Part shown: one piece after another, positions 39,001 to 47,097 of the stretch | Position numbering within the stretch: the stretch's first letter is position 1 | Layout: each line of letters begins with the position of its first letter | NCBI GenBank assembly: GCA_002698785.1 | Contig: PAAG01000016.1 | Coordinates: forward strand, 62,001 to 126,000 | DNA: 64,000 bases | From: Verrucomicrobiales bacterium | Lineage (GTDB): Bacteria > Verrucomicrobiota > Verrucomicrobiia > Verrucomicrobiales > DEV007 | Direction: 5' to 3' | Notes under the pieces: model-generated | What the model saw: only the letters and a program-made list of their open reading frames with translations | Told to the model about the DNA's origin: nothing | Databases searched by the model: none | Made by a program: the position numbers and the translations under genes

Positions 39001-40269
39001 CAACTCCACAAAACCTCCATCACCAGACTGCGTCCCACCCGTCGCTGCCGCGTGCCCCTGAAAATCCAAATCTCGCGAAGCAAACACGACCACTTCTCCA
39101 CCGTCTCCAGACTCTGTGGCGCTCGCGCTGAGCACAGCCTCATTTCCTATGGTAACATCCGTGGCATTCATGAAAGAGGGGTCTTCTCCCCGCTTACCTC
39201 CACCAACAAAGATTCGACCGCCACCTGCTCCCCCATCTGCGAGAATTAAAGCACCATCGAAAACATTGATCGTCTCACCGAGAATAATCACTTCACCACC
39301 ACTCTCAGATCCACCGAGTGCTTCCACCGTGCCGCCGATTTCAGCAGTTCCGGTCTCACCCGCATCGACAACCACACGTCCCGTGCCTCCCGAAACAGGC
39401 TGCGCCCGAAGAACACCGGTCGATTGAATTCTCCCGCCACCGCTGGAGCTCGTCGGAGTCCGGTTTCCCGCGCGAAGAAAAATCTGCCCGCCTTCCTGGG
39501 TAACCCCAGTTGCAGCGATACGGCCTTCATTCTTCACTGCGAGACCATAGATGTTTCCTCCATGCGACTTCAGTTCGGCGATATTCGCCTCGATCGTTCC
39601 AGTATTCTCTACCCCGACATCTTTATCGCCCCCACTTGCACCACGAACGAAAACTCGCTCGCTTCCCGATTCCTTGATCAGCACATCATTGCCCGCCGCC
39701 AATCCCACCGTTCCATTCGCTGCCGTCAGGGAACCACTGTTCTTCACTTGCGATGCGATCAGGAAAATATCACCATCCGATGCACTCACGCTCCCGAGGT
39801 TGATCACCGCCGCTTGTGAATTCCCCTGGAAAACAAGATCACTACCCGCCAGAAACTGCTCGTCACTCAGGTCGAGCGTCGAAGCTGTAAATCCCGCCAC
39901 ATCGACCACCCCGTCACGACCGATTACGATGCCGTTGGAGTTTAAAAGAAACACCCGTCCATTCGCAAGCAGTTGACCGTCGATTCGAGACACCCCACTG
40001 CCAGTGACTCGGTTTAGCGTCGCTGAGCGGGAATTATCATGCACAAAACGGGTTGTTTGCCCCGAATCGATCGAAAAGGAATTCCAGTCAATAATTCCTC
40101 GGTCACCCTGCTGGATCACCCGGAGAAAATCCCCTCGCGAATCAAAGCGAATATTCCCGTGCCGGATATTCGCGCCCTGAGGATTCGCGAATGCAGAGAA
40201 AGACAGCGATGCAGAGATCAGGAGAGTAAGTCCGATCTTAAGTCGAATGCACCGCTGGGGACCTGTCAT
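36052..40269 (-). CDS. TpsA2: second filamentous-haemagglutinin-like exoprotein
   Basis: A 1405-residue paralogue of TpsA1. The signal peptide covers residues 1-28. The TPS domain (about 29-270) has 'ANIRHGNIRF', 'SATLNRVTG' and 'VFLLNSNGIVIG', so the family NPNG motif is NSNG here. A beta-helix region, Gly/Asp-rich repeats ('GGKGNDTFLI', 'GGQGDDKFVM', 'GPGDDTVV') and the same C-terminal domain as TpsA1 ('GGNAFAASV', 'VIPITSIDGPVGIL') follow. The middle is shorter and diverged. It follows fecR copy 2 by 41 bases. It has no TpsB gene of its own and probably uses the one at 28475-30268. Confidence 0.9.
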   Translation of the reverse strand: MTGPQRCIRLKIGLTLLISASLSFSAFANPQGANIRHGNIRFDSRGDFLRVIQQGDRGIIDWNSFSIDSGQTTRFVHDNSRSATLNRVTGSGVSRIDGQLLANGRVFLLNSNGIVIGRDGVVDVAGFTASTLDLSDEQFLAGSDLVFQGNSQAAVINLGSVSASDGDIFLIASQVKNSGSLTAANGTVGLAAGNDVLIKESGSERVFVRGASGGDKDVGVENTGTIEANIAELKSHGGNIYGLAVKNEGRIAATGVTQEGGQIFLRAGNRTPTSSSGGGRIQSTGVLRAQPVSGGTGRVVVDAGETGTAEIGGTVEALGGSESGGEVIILGETINVFDGALILADGGAGGGRIFVGGGKRGEDPSFMNATDVTIGNEAVLSASATESGDGGEVVVFASRDLDFQGHAAATGGTQSGDGGFVELSGKETVTLPSLMESVDVSAANGKGGTLLLDPNDINIFSSTGTGSISGSPTSANSIADEDVSNFLQSMGSLIIETDLAGSDGNGDIYMDAGATIAWNSGNDLAIKALNTFYMASNSSILSTGAGDITLSGGKGIRIGSTEDSPMDAPTISANSGNITIENDPTKGNTEGVRIANTSVYSQSGSVTIKGDSKTFNPGVVLEDVQIGTGSGNISIEGTSSGDHGVLVRRGVVSSSSGNIGVSGRAVATSATHYGVLVDDGSEPSSFSQFLTGNNGTITFRGLGSGKGGHAVMFNDPMTVPSGGYVTGDDTQSVIFESLGGDILARYVQGGYVEFIDPDGIGQNFTLLDSDIDFFTALNVGSVNIQNSNNLEVGNIKLATTADFTSEFGSIFVDGTVDAGQSVSFHVGDGYFGSSIYVSGEIIAPQTLFDGGEYWADVLTEGVFRLNGVSFNNIYEVRAIGESGNTLIGADGDTTIDVFSESFSELDGFSAIQFASTEIASPKVSSSFGTIFEIDGTQFYGYDTVSGGKGNDTFLINLEEGADFNGELRGGQGDDKFVMMPGGSVGGIDGDAGNDLLDFSNFTTGVFADFGNREATQVGDIRDMERVVGGQGIDVLRGTDGDDEFRITSDNSGKLNNGTFRDFEILEGKGGGDRFVFLNQATVQSVSGDGGFDRLVLDDRDLGGVNTYTISNNTISRNPTYTFSSLEVLQLLLGPGDDTVVSRGNGLVQLLDGGAGYDTLDLGGGRTIQPNPMLVNGSTIIATNFENPYAPEEDDAGNNDSILTQQTQNVPFPDPFNNPGGNSFDQFSGNFDPTIPMSNPPGGGGGNAFAASVSTVVNQAVAIMIDGSEYLLGAPAALDGSSGVPPIPIIGDLLGNLDPEAWRELAEAIEFSGGMIMVHSDGPYSIDLTGVPPADVAAVLQEGLLAAAAQELMGALELTLVIPITSIDGPVGILAVPIVIDPQIIAELNGNLDDGAFNELSGALDQ

Positions 40270-40310
40270 TCTTGTAATATCGAGTGGATAAAAGGAAGCC
40301 GACAGATTCC

Positions 40311-40805
40311 TTAGTTTTCTGGATCCGGGATAATTTCGACCCTGCCCTCTTTGACCTGGGCATAGGCTTTGCCATCTTTTACAGCCACAGCATAGAAAGT
40401 TCCACGAGCCGCTGCCACTCCGCTGGGGGTGCGCACCTTAAAATCGAGCTCTCCCGCCGCATTTGGCTTCAGCAACGCACCCAGGCTGCCGTCCTTGAGG
40501 TCGATCATGACCTGACTTGGCTTCGCTGCCTCATCGACCGTTTCAATGACGACCTCGGAATTCTCAGAAATTCGGATCGCAGAACGAGCAGTGATCACCA
40601 CCACGGCTCGGGACTCTGCCCCTGTTTTGATCGTAGTTCCGACAGCAACCTTGTCTCCGGCCTTCACCGGTGTTGCGGCTCCATCTTCTGCGATGGCCTG
40701 GACGTCACCAACAGCGACAGTCACTTTACCGCTTTCCGGCTCCGCAAAGGCAGTAGCAGCCAGTGCGAGAACAGCGGCGATTCCAAAAAACGTTAATCCT
40801 TTCAT
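40311..40805 (-). CDS. FecR-domain exported protein 2
   Basis: Second FecR-domain protein. The ATG at 40805 begins a clean signal peptide ('MKGLTFFGIAAVLALAATAFA'-like, residues 1-20), so I prefer it to the longer frame to 40862. The mature domain matches FecR copy 1 almost residue for residue. It is the first gene of the run fecR2-tpsA2-fecR1-tpsA1-tpsB and is divergent from the CHASE2 cyclase gene, 139 bases away. Confidence 0.87.
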   Translation of the reverse strand: MKGLTFFGIAAVLALAATAFAEPESGKVTVAVGDVQAIAEDGAATPVKAGDKVAVGTTIKTGAESRAVVVITARSAIRISENSEVVIETVDEAAKPSQVMIDLKDGSLGALLKPNAAGELDFKVRTPSGVAAARGTFYAVAVKDGKAYAQVKEGRVEIIPDPEN

Positions 40806-40842
40806 AGCAAACCCGTTCAGGAAGGTACACATCCTTTTAACG

Positions 40843-40878
40843 GCAGGCGGGACAGTTTTCAATGCCTATCCCACCTGC
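40843..40878. promoter_or_regulatory. Inverted repeat in the fecR2 / cyclase intergenic region
   Basis: Arms GCAGGCGGGA (40843-40852) and TCCCACCTGC (40869-40878) pair at 9 of 10 positions around a 16-base spacer. It lies between divergent genes, so it could be an operator or a leader hairpin of the fecR2 transcript. I cannot tell which from sequence alone. Confidence 0.35.
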
Positions 40879-40944
40879 GAATGACGAATTGATGTGGGCA
40901 CCCATGCAAGAATCTGCTTACTTTTCTTAACTTTTCCCAACTTT

Positions 40945-43161
40945 ATGGCCTCCAAGTCCGACAAAAGGCGACCTCTCGCTGTTTTTCTGGCCCCAGTTCT
41001 CACCGCAGGATTGATGGCCTTGGTCTGGCCGACAGATTTCGTCCGTGAATTGGAAAACGTGACCATGGACTGGCGTTTTCGAGCCCGGGCGGATACCGAT
41101 CCAGCTCCCGACCCACGAATTGCTTTAGTGGGAATTGGAGATCAGTCTCTGAAAGAATGGGGCCGCTGGCAGGATTGGACCCGCAAAAACCACGCAGCGT
41201 TTCTCGCTGCGCTCGCCCTGAACGAAACTCGGATTCCCAAAGTGGTGGCATACGACTTCTTTTTCCCGGAAAAAAGTTTAGACACCTCTGCTGACGAAGC
41301 CTTTGCAAGCTATCTAGAGTTGCATCCTGGAGCAATTACCGGAGTCGAGATCATTGAAAAGGAAGTGCCCGAACCTTCTCGACACTTCGATTGGATCGGA
41401 AAAACCATCCCATTGTCGAACGTAACCGGAGAAGTCAGCAATCTTCTTGGAGGAGACGACGCCAATGCCCCGATCGAAGCGATAGCCGAAGCATCCTGGA
41501 CCGGGATGGTGAATTGCCCTCCCTCGAAACTCGACGGAATGCGGCGAAAACTACCCTTTGTCGGCCGGATTGGGGAAAATGTTTATCCTTCATTTGTGCT
41601 TCAGATCATCATGCAGTGGGAGGAAGTTTCCCCTGACGAAGTCACCGTTGTCATCGGTGATTCCGTTACCATTCCTCGTTCCGATGGGAGCGAATACAAA
41701 GTCCCAATCGACGGGAACGGGTTCTTCACGATCAACTACCGCAACACAGACCGTTTCAATGTGGTTGATTACGTAGCCCTTGCCATTCAATCCAGCAATT
41801 CGTCGGAAGGTGCTCCGTGGCCTGAGGACATCCCCCCCATCAAAGACCAGATCCTCGTTGTAGGCCAAAGCGCCGTAGGTCTCTCCGATTTCGGTGCCAC
41901 CCCCTATTCAGCCCAGGCCGCTTTGTTTATGGTTCAGGCAACAGCGCTCGACAGCATTTTGCGAGGCGATTTCATGACAGAGTTCCCGAAGCTCTGGATA
42001 ATTCTAGCCTGGCTTGCTATCGCCTGGGCCACCCTGATTTCTCTGCGCCGCGCTCCTATCATTGTCGAGATCGCCGTGCCAGTAGTCATCATCGTTGGGT
42101 TTGTTCTATTGTGCTTTTTCGTATTCGAGCACTTCTCGCTATCTGTTCCGATGTTTCTCCCCATTCTGGGATTTGCCCTCATTCATACTACCGTGATCGG
42201 CGACCGGCTAGTTACAGAACTCAAGGAGAAGCGCCGGATCAAGGGCATGTTCAGTTCTTACGTATCGCCCGATCTCGTACAAATGATGGTCGCGTCAGGA
42301 GAAACTCCGGAACTGGGCGGAAAAGAGGTCGAAATTACAGTCCTCTTCAGCGACATCCAAGGCTTCTCCGGATTCTCCGAAGTATTGTCTCCGAAAGAAC
42401 TCGTCGACATCATGGTCGAATATCTCTCTTCCCTGACCGACATCATGCAGGAACAGGGTGGCACTCTGGACAAATACATCGGTGACGCGATCGATGGGAT
42501 GTTTGGAGCTCCCCTTTCTCTTCCAGATCACGCCTACCAAGGAGTGAAAGCCGCCATCCTGATGCAGAGGGAGCAGGAAGAACTGTGCAAGATCTGGCAA
42601 CAGCGGGAAGGCACAAATGAACTCGTCAAAACCATGCGCACCCGCATCGGATTGAACTCCGGAGTCGCCGTTGTCGGGAATATCGGTTCTGCCCGTCGAT
42701 TCAACTACACCATGATGGGAGATAACGTGAACCTTGGTGCACGCCTCGAATCCGGCGCCAAAACCTATGGCGTCTATACCATGGTCAGTCACGATACCCG
42801 GAATGCAGCACAGGCCACACGCGACGACATCATTTATCGATACATAGATAAAATTCAGGTCATGGGAAGAACTCAGCCCGTCGAAGTCCACGAAGTGCTG
42901 GAATACAAAGACCGCGTTACACAAGAAACCCTCGACTGCATCGAAATATACAGCTCTGCGTTGGAACTGTATATGAACCAGGAATGGGACAAGGCGATCG
43001 AACAGTTCAAGAAATCCGCAAACCTTGAGCTCTTCCAGCCCAATCGAGACCCAGGTATTAAAACCAACCCATCTCTGATGATGGCCAACCGCTGTGACAT
43101 CATGAAAATTTCTCCACCAGAGAAAGACTGGGACGGAGTCTACCGAATGACGACAAAATAA
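40945..43161 (+). CDS. CHASE2-domain adenylate/guanylate cyclase
   Basis: Membrane sensor cyclase. I chose the ATG at 40945 ('MASKSDKRRPLAVF'). Order: first membrane helix (about 11-30), an extracytoplasmic CHASE2 domain (about 40-345, 'DWRFRARAD', 'ALVGIGDQSL'), three membrane helices (about 350-425), then a class III cyclase domain (about 455-640). The metal-binding aspartates are in 'VLFSDIQGFSGFSE' and 'DKYIGDAIDGMFG'; the Lys before the second suits adenine recognition, and 'GDNVNLGARLE' carries the transition-state Asn and Arg. cAMP synthesis is likely. The C-terminal part has a helical TPR-like tail. It is divergent from fecR2 and 3 bases from the next gene. Confidence 0.92.
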   Translation: MASKSDKRRPLAVFLAPVLTAGLMALVWPTDFVRELENVTMDWRFRARADTDPAPDPRIALVGIGDQSLKEWGRWQDWTRKNHAAFLAALALNETRIPKVVAYDFFFPEKSLDTSADEAFASYLELHPGAITGVEIIEKEVPEPSRHFDWIGKTIPLSNVTGEVSNLLGGDDANAPIEAIAEASWTGMVNCPPSKLDGMRRKLPFVGRIGENVYPSFVLQIIMQWEEVSPDEVTVVIGDSVTIPRSDGSEYKVPIDGNGFFTINYRNTDRFNVVDYVALAIQSSNSSEGAPWPEDIPPIKDQILVVGQSAVGLSDFGATPYSAQAALFMVQATALDSILRGDFMTEFPKLWIILAWLAIAWATLISLRRAPIIVEIAVPVVIIVGFVLLCFFVFEHFSLSVPMFLPILGFALIHTTVIGDRLVTELKEKRRIKGMFSSYVSPDLVQMMVASGETPELGGKEVEITVLFSDIQGFSGFSEVLSPKELVDIMVEYLSSLTDIMQEQGGTLDKYIGDAIDGMFGAPLSLPDHAYQGVKAAILMQREQEELCKIWQQREGTNELVKTMRTRIGLNSGVAVVGNIGSARRFNYTMMGDNVNLGARLESGAKTYGVYTMVSHDTRNAAQATRDDIIYRYIDKIQVMGRTQPVEVHEVLEYKDRVTQETLDCIEIYSSALELYMNQEWDKAIEQFKKSANLELFQPNRDPGIKTNPSLMMANRCDIMKISPPEKDWDGVYRMTTK

Positions 43162-43164
43162 CTG

Positions 43165-43872
43165 TTGGAAAATGCCCCATTCCGCATCGAAATACGGGGG
43201 GTGGGTTATTCACGGACACTTCCTTTTGCGATAGCTTTTACATTGTCGCTATTTGCAGCTGATCTGGAGGCAGAGTTCCGCACGTGGAACGACTCTACAG
43301 GGAACTACTCGGTGGAAGCGGAGTATGTACGAGCCGACGGCGACAAAGTCGTATTGAAAAAAAGAGACGGCTCCACCGTGAAAGTCCCCTTCGCGAAACT
43401 CTCACACGAAGACAATACCTACGTAGTCTCGCAAGATCCAGCAGCCGCAATCCATGCCTTGGAAACGTTGGCACGGTCTTTCTATTCCTTCATTTTCGAT
43501 CAGATGAGGACAGCCAGCGGCAGAGGGACAAAGGCCTATCTCCGCGCCGAAAAATTATCCAGCATGGCTCCGAGTTCCATGCAAAGCGCCCTTGCCGTCC
43601 TGATTATCACCACCGTGACTCCGTTCGTTTTCTTGTTCTTCTATATCTGGCTCCTCAAACATGAATTTCGAGCGTCTCCCTGGTGGGGTGTCTCACAGCT
43701 TGTGGCCGATCTCGCCGTAACATTTTTGCTACCCTACGTAGGGCTAGCCGTCGCGCTCTTCTTCGGGCTAAAGCACTCTGACACGTCAAAAGGCCCCGTC
43801 ATCGCCTATGTGATTCTGAGCTTGATCACATTCGGATCATTTTTCCTGATCCCCAAGGACGTCTTCCAATAA
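43165..43872 (+). CDS. SHD1-domain membrane protein
   Basis: The frame begins with TTG at 43165; a GTG at 43201 directly before the signal-like hydrophobic stretch is an alternative start. After it comes an SHD1 (SLA1 homology 1-like) domain: 'EFRTWNDSTGNYSVEAEYV', 'VLKKRDGSTVKVPFAKLS', a module common in Planctomycetota and Verrucomicrobiota. The C-terminal half has three to four membrane segments (from about residue 145). It is 3 bases downstream of the cyclase gene and so probably co-transcribed. The function is unknown; binding of short peptides or surface proteins by SHD1 is inference. Confidence 0.78.
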   Translation: MENAPFRIEIRGVGYSRTLPFAIAFTLSLFAADLEAEFRTWNDSTGNYSVEAEYVRADGDKVVLKKRDGSTVKVPFAKLSHEDNTYVVSQDPAAAIHALETLARSFYSFIFDQMRTASGRGTKAYLRAEKLSSMAPSSMQSALAVLIITTVTPFVFLFFYIWLLKHEFRASPWWGVSQLVADLAVTFLLPYVGLAVALFFGLKHSDTSKGPVIAYVILSLITFGSFFLIPKDVFQ

Positions 43873-43901
43873 TACCATCACAAGCGACCGGGGCATTCAC
43901 T

Positions 43902-44312
43902 TTAGTCGAGGATCAATTCTCGACTCCTCAACTGGCCGAGCAAAGCTTCTTTCCCAGCTTCCGTCCAGTCCTCAAAAAGCAGAATCCGTGTCTGTCCGTT
44001 TCTGAGGAGAAAGACCAACCAGAAATCACTCGAACGCTCGACTCTATCGATATCGCCCCAGCTCAGCGACTCGGATGGCCCGATTGCAAAACCATCATCA
44101 GTGAAAACATCCCTCTTCCTTTCGCGAAACTGTGGAAGAAGGACGGCAATCAAGATCGGCAATACCCAATACCAGATCCAGCCACCGGCAAGACTCATAG
44201 TAGTAACCAGCACGACCTGTGCGACTAGCATCACTATGAGGCACCAGACCAGAAACCGTCTGTACGCCGCCAACAACGATGCATTTCTCTCATACCTGGT
44301 CACATTCTCCAT
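43902..44312 (-). CDS. Small two-helix membrane protein, YcxB-like
   Basis: A 136-residue protein with two hydrophobic segments close together (about residues 20-60) and a soluble C-terminal part ('FTDDGFAIGPSESLSWGDIDRVERSSDFWLVFL', read in parts) that resembles the PH-like YcxB-type domain. The family call is tentative. It is convergent with the SHD1 gene. A 9-bp spaced palindrome lies upstream at 44389-44417. Confidence 0.7.
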   Translation of the reverse strand: MENVTRYERNASLLAAYRRFLVWCLIVMLVAQVVLVTTMSLAGGWIWYWVLPILIAVLLPQFRERKRDVFTDDGFAIGPSESLSWGDIDRVERSSDFWLVFLLRNGQTRILLFEDWTEAGKEALLGQLRSRELILD

Positions 44313-44388
44313 AGCGTTTCTCTTTCCTCCCCTAGATTATCGTCCCAGTATTTACATAATCACCAGAATTAATGAAATTGTAATGATA

Positions 44389-44417
44389 ATTTCATGAGAA
44401 TGTCATTTTCATGAAAT
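44389..44417. promoter_or_regulatory. Spaced palindrome, candidate operator
   Basis: A perfect 9-bp inverted repeat ATTTCATGA (44389-44397) / TCATGAAAT (44409-44417) with an 11-base spacer. It stands about 80 bases upstream of the YcxB-like gene, in an AT-rich 221-base gap. The centre-to-centre distance of 20 bases would put both arms on one face of the helix, as for a dimeric regulator. Confidence 0.4.
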
Positions 44418-44533
44418 ATCTAGAAGCCACCCCATGCAGACTGGATACCACTGCCGCAATACAATCTCGCCTCAGAAAGTCGCTAGCCTTCCGACCTCCA
44501 TAGGAAAAAGGCAGAGACCAAAGCCGTGAGGCA

Positions 44534-46354
44534 TTACGACATAGCATCCATCGTCCAAGTGACAGTCAGCTTCGATCCTCTCAATCGCCCCCTCTCCCAC
44601 TGGGCGGTCCCTCCTAGCAACTCCGCTCGTTCCTGAATCGATCTCAGCCCTAATCCTGCACTGCTTTCTCGGACGTCAAAACCACGTCCGTTCTCTTCCA
44701 GGCAAAACCAACCTCTGTTCGCGTCTTTCTCCAGGGCCACTGTTAATTCGCTCGCACTGCCATGTCGCATAGCATTGGAAGTGAATTCCTGAAAAATACG
44801 ATACAACTCCCTGTCGGTCATGGAATCGACCCCTGGTATAGAAAACCTCAATTGTCCTTGAAATTCCTCGCTGTCCAACTCCTGAAGGTAGGCCCGGCAA
44901 GCCTCTTCCAGCGTATATCCATTCAACTGAGTAGGATGTAAATCGTACGCCACCTCTCGAATTTCATCAATAACCCGGGACAGAGACCGAACTCCGTCGC
45001 TGGTTTCATCAATCTCCAGGGTCAGTTTCTCTCTCGCATGAAAAACACTTCGTGCCACTCCATCATGCAACTCTCGGGCAATTCGTGCCCTCTCTTCCTC
45101 CTTTGCTGAAAAGACATGTCCGGCCAGACGCCTCGCACGAGTTCGGTAAGAAGTGAGCTGTGCCGCCAGTAGGATACCGTATACAGCGATCATCACCAGG
45201 CCAAACCAACTGGACAAGGGAGTCCATTTGTCGACCTCTGACACTACGGGAGTGATGTAATTCAAAACCTCAGGAACATAGCTCGCCAGTAATACCGCCC
45301 ACACCGCCAGGAGCAATATCGCCCGGCCATCCTTGTTTCTCACCTCTGAGATCAAAAGCCAACCAATCCAACTCATACACACCATGCTCACCCCCCCCAA
45401 CAAAGCACCGACGGGAAAGTAAAACATACTCCCAACTGAAAAGGCAGTGGCAGCTGACGCCAATACCAGACCAAACACAAGACGCCTCGCCCAGCGACTC
45501 GTCTCCCCTCGAAAGAAGTCTTCAATCAGAAGAAGAAGAAACCCACTGTAACAGCCCCAATATCCAATTGTAACCAACTGCCACAGTAACAAAGAGAACG
45601 GCAGGTCAGCGAGAAGCGACGCACCGCGATACCCCTGCATCAGGAACTCCCCCCAAAACATCCCCATAAAATACCAATGCGAAAGATTCCTCGGCGCCGC
45701 GCATAGCAGAACGATTCCCAGCAATCCAAATACAGCATACAGAAACATCTGTCCGACCAACCAGAATGCGGGTCTCCGTTCCGTCTCCAACTGGATACGC
45801 TGCAATTCTCCAGACACCCCGACAGCGGGAAGCGCTCCAACAAGTCCACCCTCAGAAAAAACACACCCCACTCGCACTGCGATCACATGCTCCCTTGGTG
45901 AAATCGCTTCAGGATCGATAGCAAACACTTCATAGCGCCCCAGCCATTCCAGTCCTGTGAGAGGTTCGAGACTGCCTTTAGCCCCTATCAGACGACCATC
46001 CCAATATATCTCAGCCACGTTTCCTATATATCCCGGCGAAAACGAAAGAGCCTCCCCCATCCACTTTTCCGGAATAGTCACACGGAACCGGTACCACCCG
46101 ATGTCTCCTACCCCTCCTAGAGCCGCTTCCTGCCACGACTCCCCAATGATAATCTTCTCCCATGTGGAATCATCAAAACCAGGATCAGAAAATGCTTTAT
46201 CATCGCCAAGGAAGAAGGAAGCCTCAGTCAAAGGGATCATATCATCACTACCACGAAGAGAAGGTCCACATAACGCAACCAGACCAAGCGTCAAAACCAC
46301 TCCGATTTGGCGTTTGACCCCGCACCAAAATCCTTCACGATGCAGCAACCGCAC
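44534..46354 (-). CDS. Membrane sensor histidine kinase (NarL/LuxR-partner type) with jelly-roll sensor
   Basis: Sensor kinase of the HisKA_3 class. The frame is open to an ATG at 46435, but I prefer the GTG at 46354 (or TTG at 46348) just before a signal-like segment. Order (numbered from 46354): signal, extracytoplasmic beta-galactosidase-like jelly-roll domain (about 40-190, 'FDDSTWEKIIIGESWQ', 'GWYRFRVTIPEKW'), seven membrane helices (about 200-405), dimerisation helix with the phosphorylated His in 'ARELHDGVARSV', and an ATPase domain with N box 'FTSNAMRHG' and G boxes 'GRGFDV' and 'GLGLRSIQERA'. It is divergent from the response regulator gene, its probable partner. Confidence 0.9.
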   Translation of the reverse strand: MRLLHREGFWCGVKRQIGVVLTLGLVALCGPSLRGSDDMIPLTEASFFLGDDKAFSDPGFDDSTWEKIIIGESWQEAALGGVGDIGWYRFRVTIPEKWMGEALSFSPGYIGNVAEIYWDGRLIGAKGSLEPLTGLEWLGRYEVFAIDPEAISPREHVIAVRVGCVFSEGGLVGALPAVGVSGELQRIQLETERRPAFWLVGQMFLYAVFGLLGIVLLCAAPRNLSHWYFMGMFWGEFLMQGYRGASLLADLPFSLLLWQLVTIGYWGCYSGFLLLLIEDFFRGETSRWARRLVFGLVLASAATAFSVGSMFYFPVGALLGGVSMVCMSWIGWLLISEVRNKDGRAILLLAVWAVLLASYVPEVLNYITPVVSEVDKWTPLSSWFGLVMIAVYGILLAAQLTSYRTRARRLAGHVFSAKEEERARIARELHDGVARSVFHAREKLTLEIDETSDGVRSLSRVIDEIREVAYDLHPTQLNGYTLEEACRAYLQELDSEEFQGQLRFSIPGVDSMTDRELYRIFQEFTSNAMRHGSASELTVALEKDANRGWFCLEENGRGFDVRESSAGLGLRSIQERAELLGGTAQWERGRLRGSKLTVTWTMDAMS

Positions 46355-46363
46355 ACCTGATTG

Positions 46364-47020
46364 ATGCCGTTTTCCAGACACGACAACACTATCTGCACTG
46401 TAATACTCGCAGACGACCATGGATTGATTCTTCAAGCGGTAGAAGGCTATCTCCAGAGAAATGGTAGCTACGAAGTTATTTCAATGCACGAAGATGGCAA
46501 TGAAGCGCTTCAAGCAATTCTCGAGAAAAAGCCCGATCTCGCCATCCTCGACAATTCCATGCCCCGCCTCACCGGCATCGAAATCGCCCGGGAACTTTAC
46601 CGTTCCGGCAAAAACGATACTCTCATCGTTCTACTCACCATGTATGCCCATCCCCACCTCCTCACCGAGGCAAAGCGTTGGGGCATCTCCGCCTGCGTCT
46701 CGAAAGAAGACGCCACCGCAGAGCTAGGTAAAGCACTGGTCGCTGCGAACTCTGGGGACTTCTACGTCAGCCCGAAGCTCGCGGAAGAAATCAAGCAGGC
46801 TCCACTGAACGAAGCAGAATCCGTATCACTAACCCCTCGGGAAAAACAGATTCTTGCGACCATCGTTGATGGCATGACGAACAAAGAAATCGCCGATCTT
46901 CTCGGCCTAAGCACGCGCACCGTCGACCACCACCGTGAAAGGCTCATGCGTAAGATCGGAGCACGCAACACAGCCGACGTCGTCCGCTACGCCGCCCAGA
47001 TGGGAATGCGGCTGAAATAG
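46364..47020 (+). CDS. Response regulator, NarL/FixJ family with LuxR-type DNA-binding domain
   Basis: Transcriptional response regulator. The receiver domain starts almost at the N-terminus, with acidic residues in 'ILADDHG', the phosphorylated Asp in 'LAILDNSMPRLTG', Thr in 'VLLTMYAHP' and Lys in 'CVSKEDA'. The C-terminal LuxR domain has 'LTPREKQILATIVDGMTNKEIADLLGLSTRTVDHHRERLMRKIG' (read in parts). The start is ATG 46364 (a TTG lies one codon before it). It is divergent from the histidine kinase with almost no gap, which makes them a natural pair. Confidence 0.93.
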   Translation: MPFSRHDNTICTVILADDHGLILQAVEGYLQRNGSYEVISMHEDGNEALQAILEKKPDLAILDNSMPRLTGIEIARELYRSGKNDTLIVLLTMYAHPHLLTEAKRWGISACVSKEDATAELGKALVAANSGDFYVSPKLAEEIKQAPLNEAESVSLTPREKQILATIVDGMTNKEIADLLGLSTRTVDHHRERLMRKIGARNTADVVRYAAQMGMRLK

Positions 47021-47097
47021 GATTCCCTGATTGAGAGATCGGATTCAGGAGAGAATCGTGAGCGTTACCGATTCCCTTCCCGATTCAACAACGTCAG

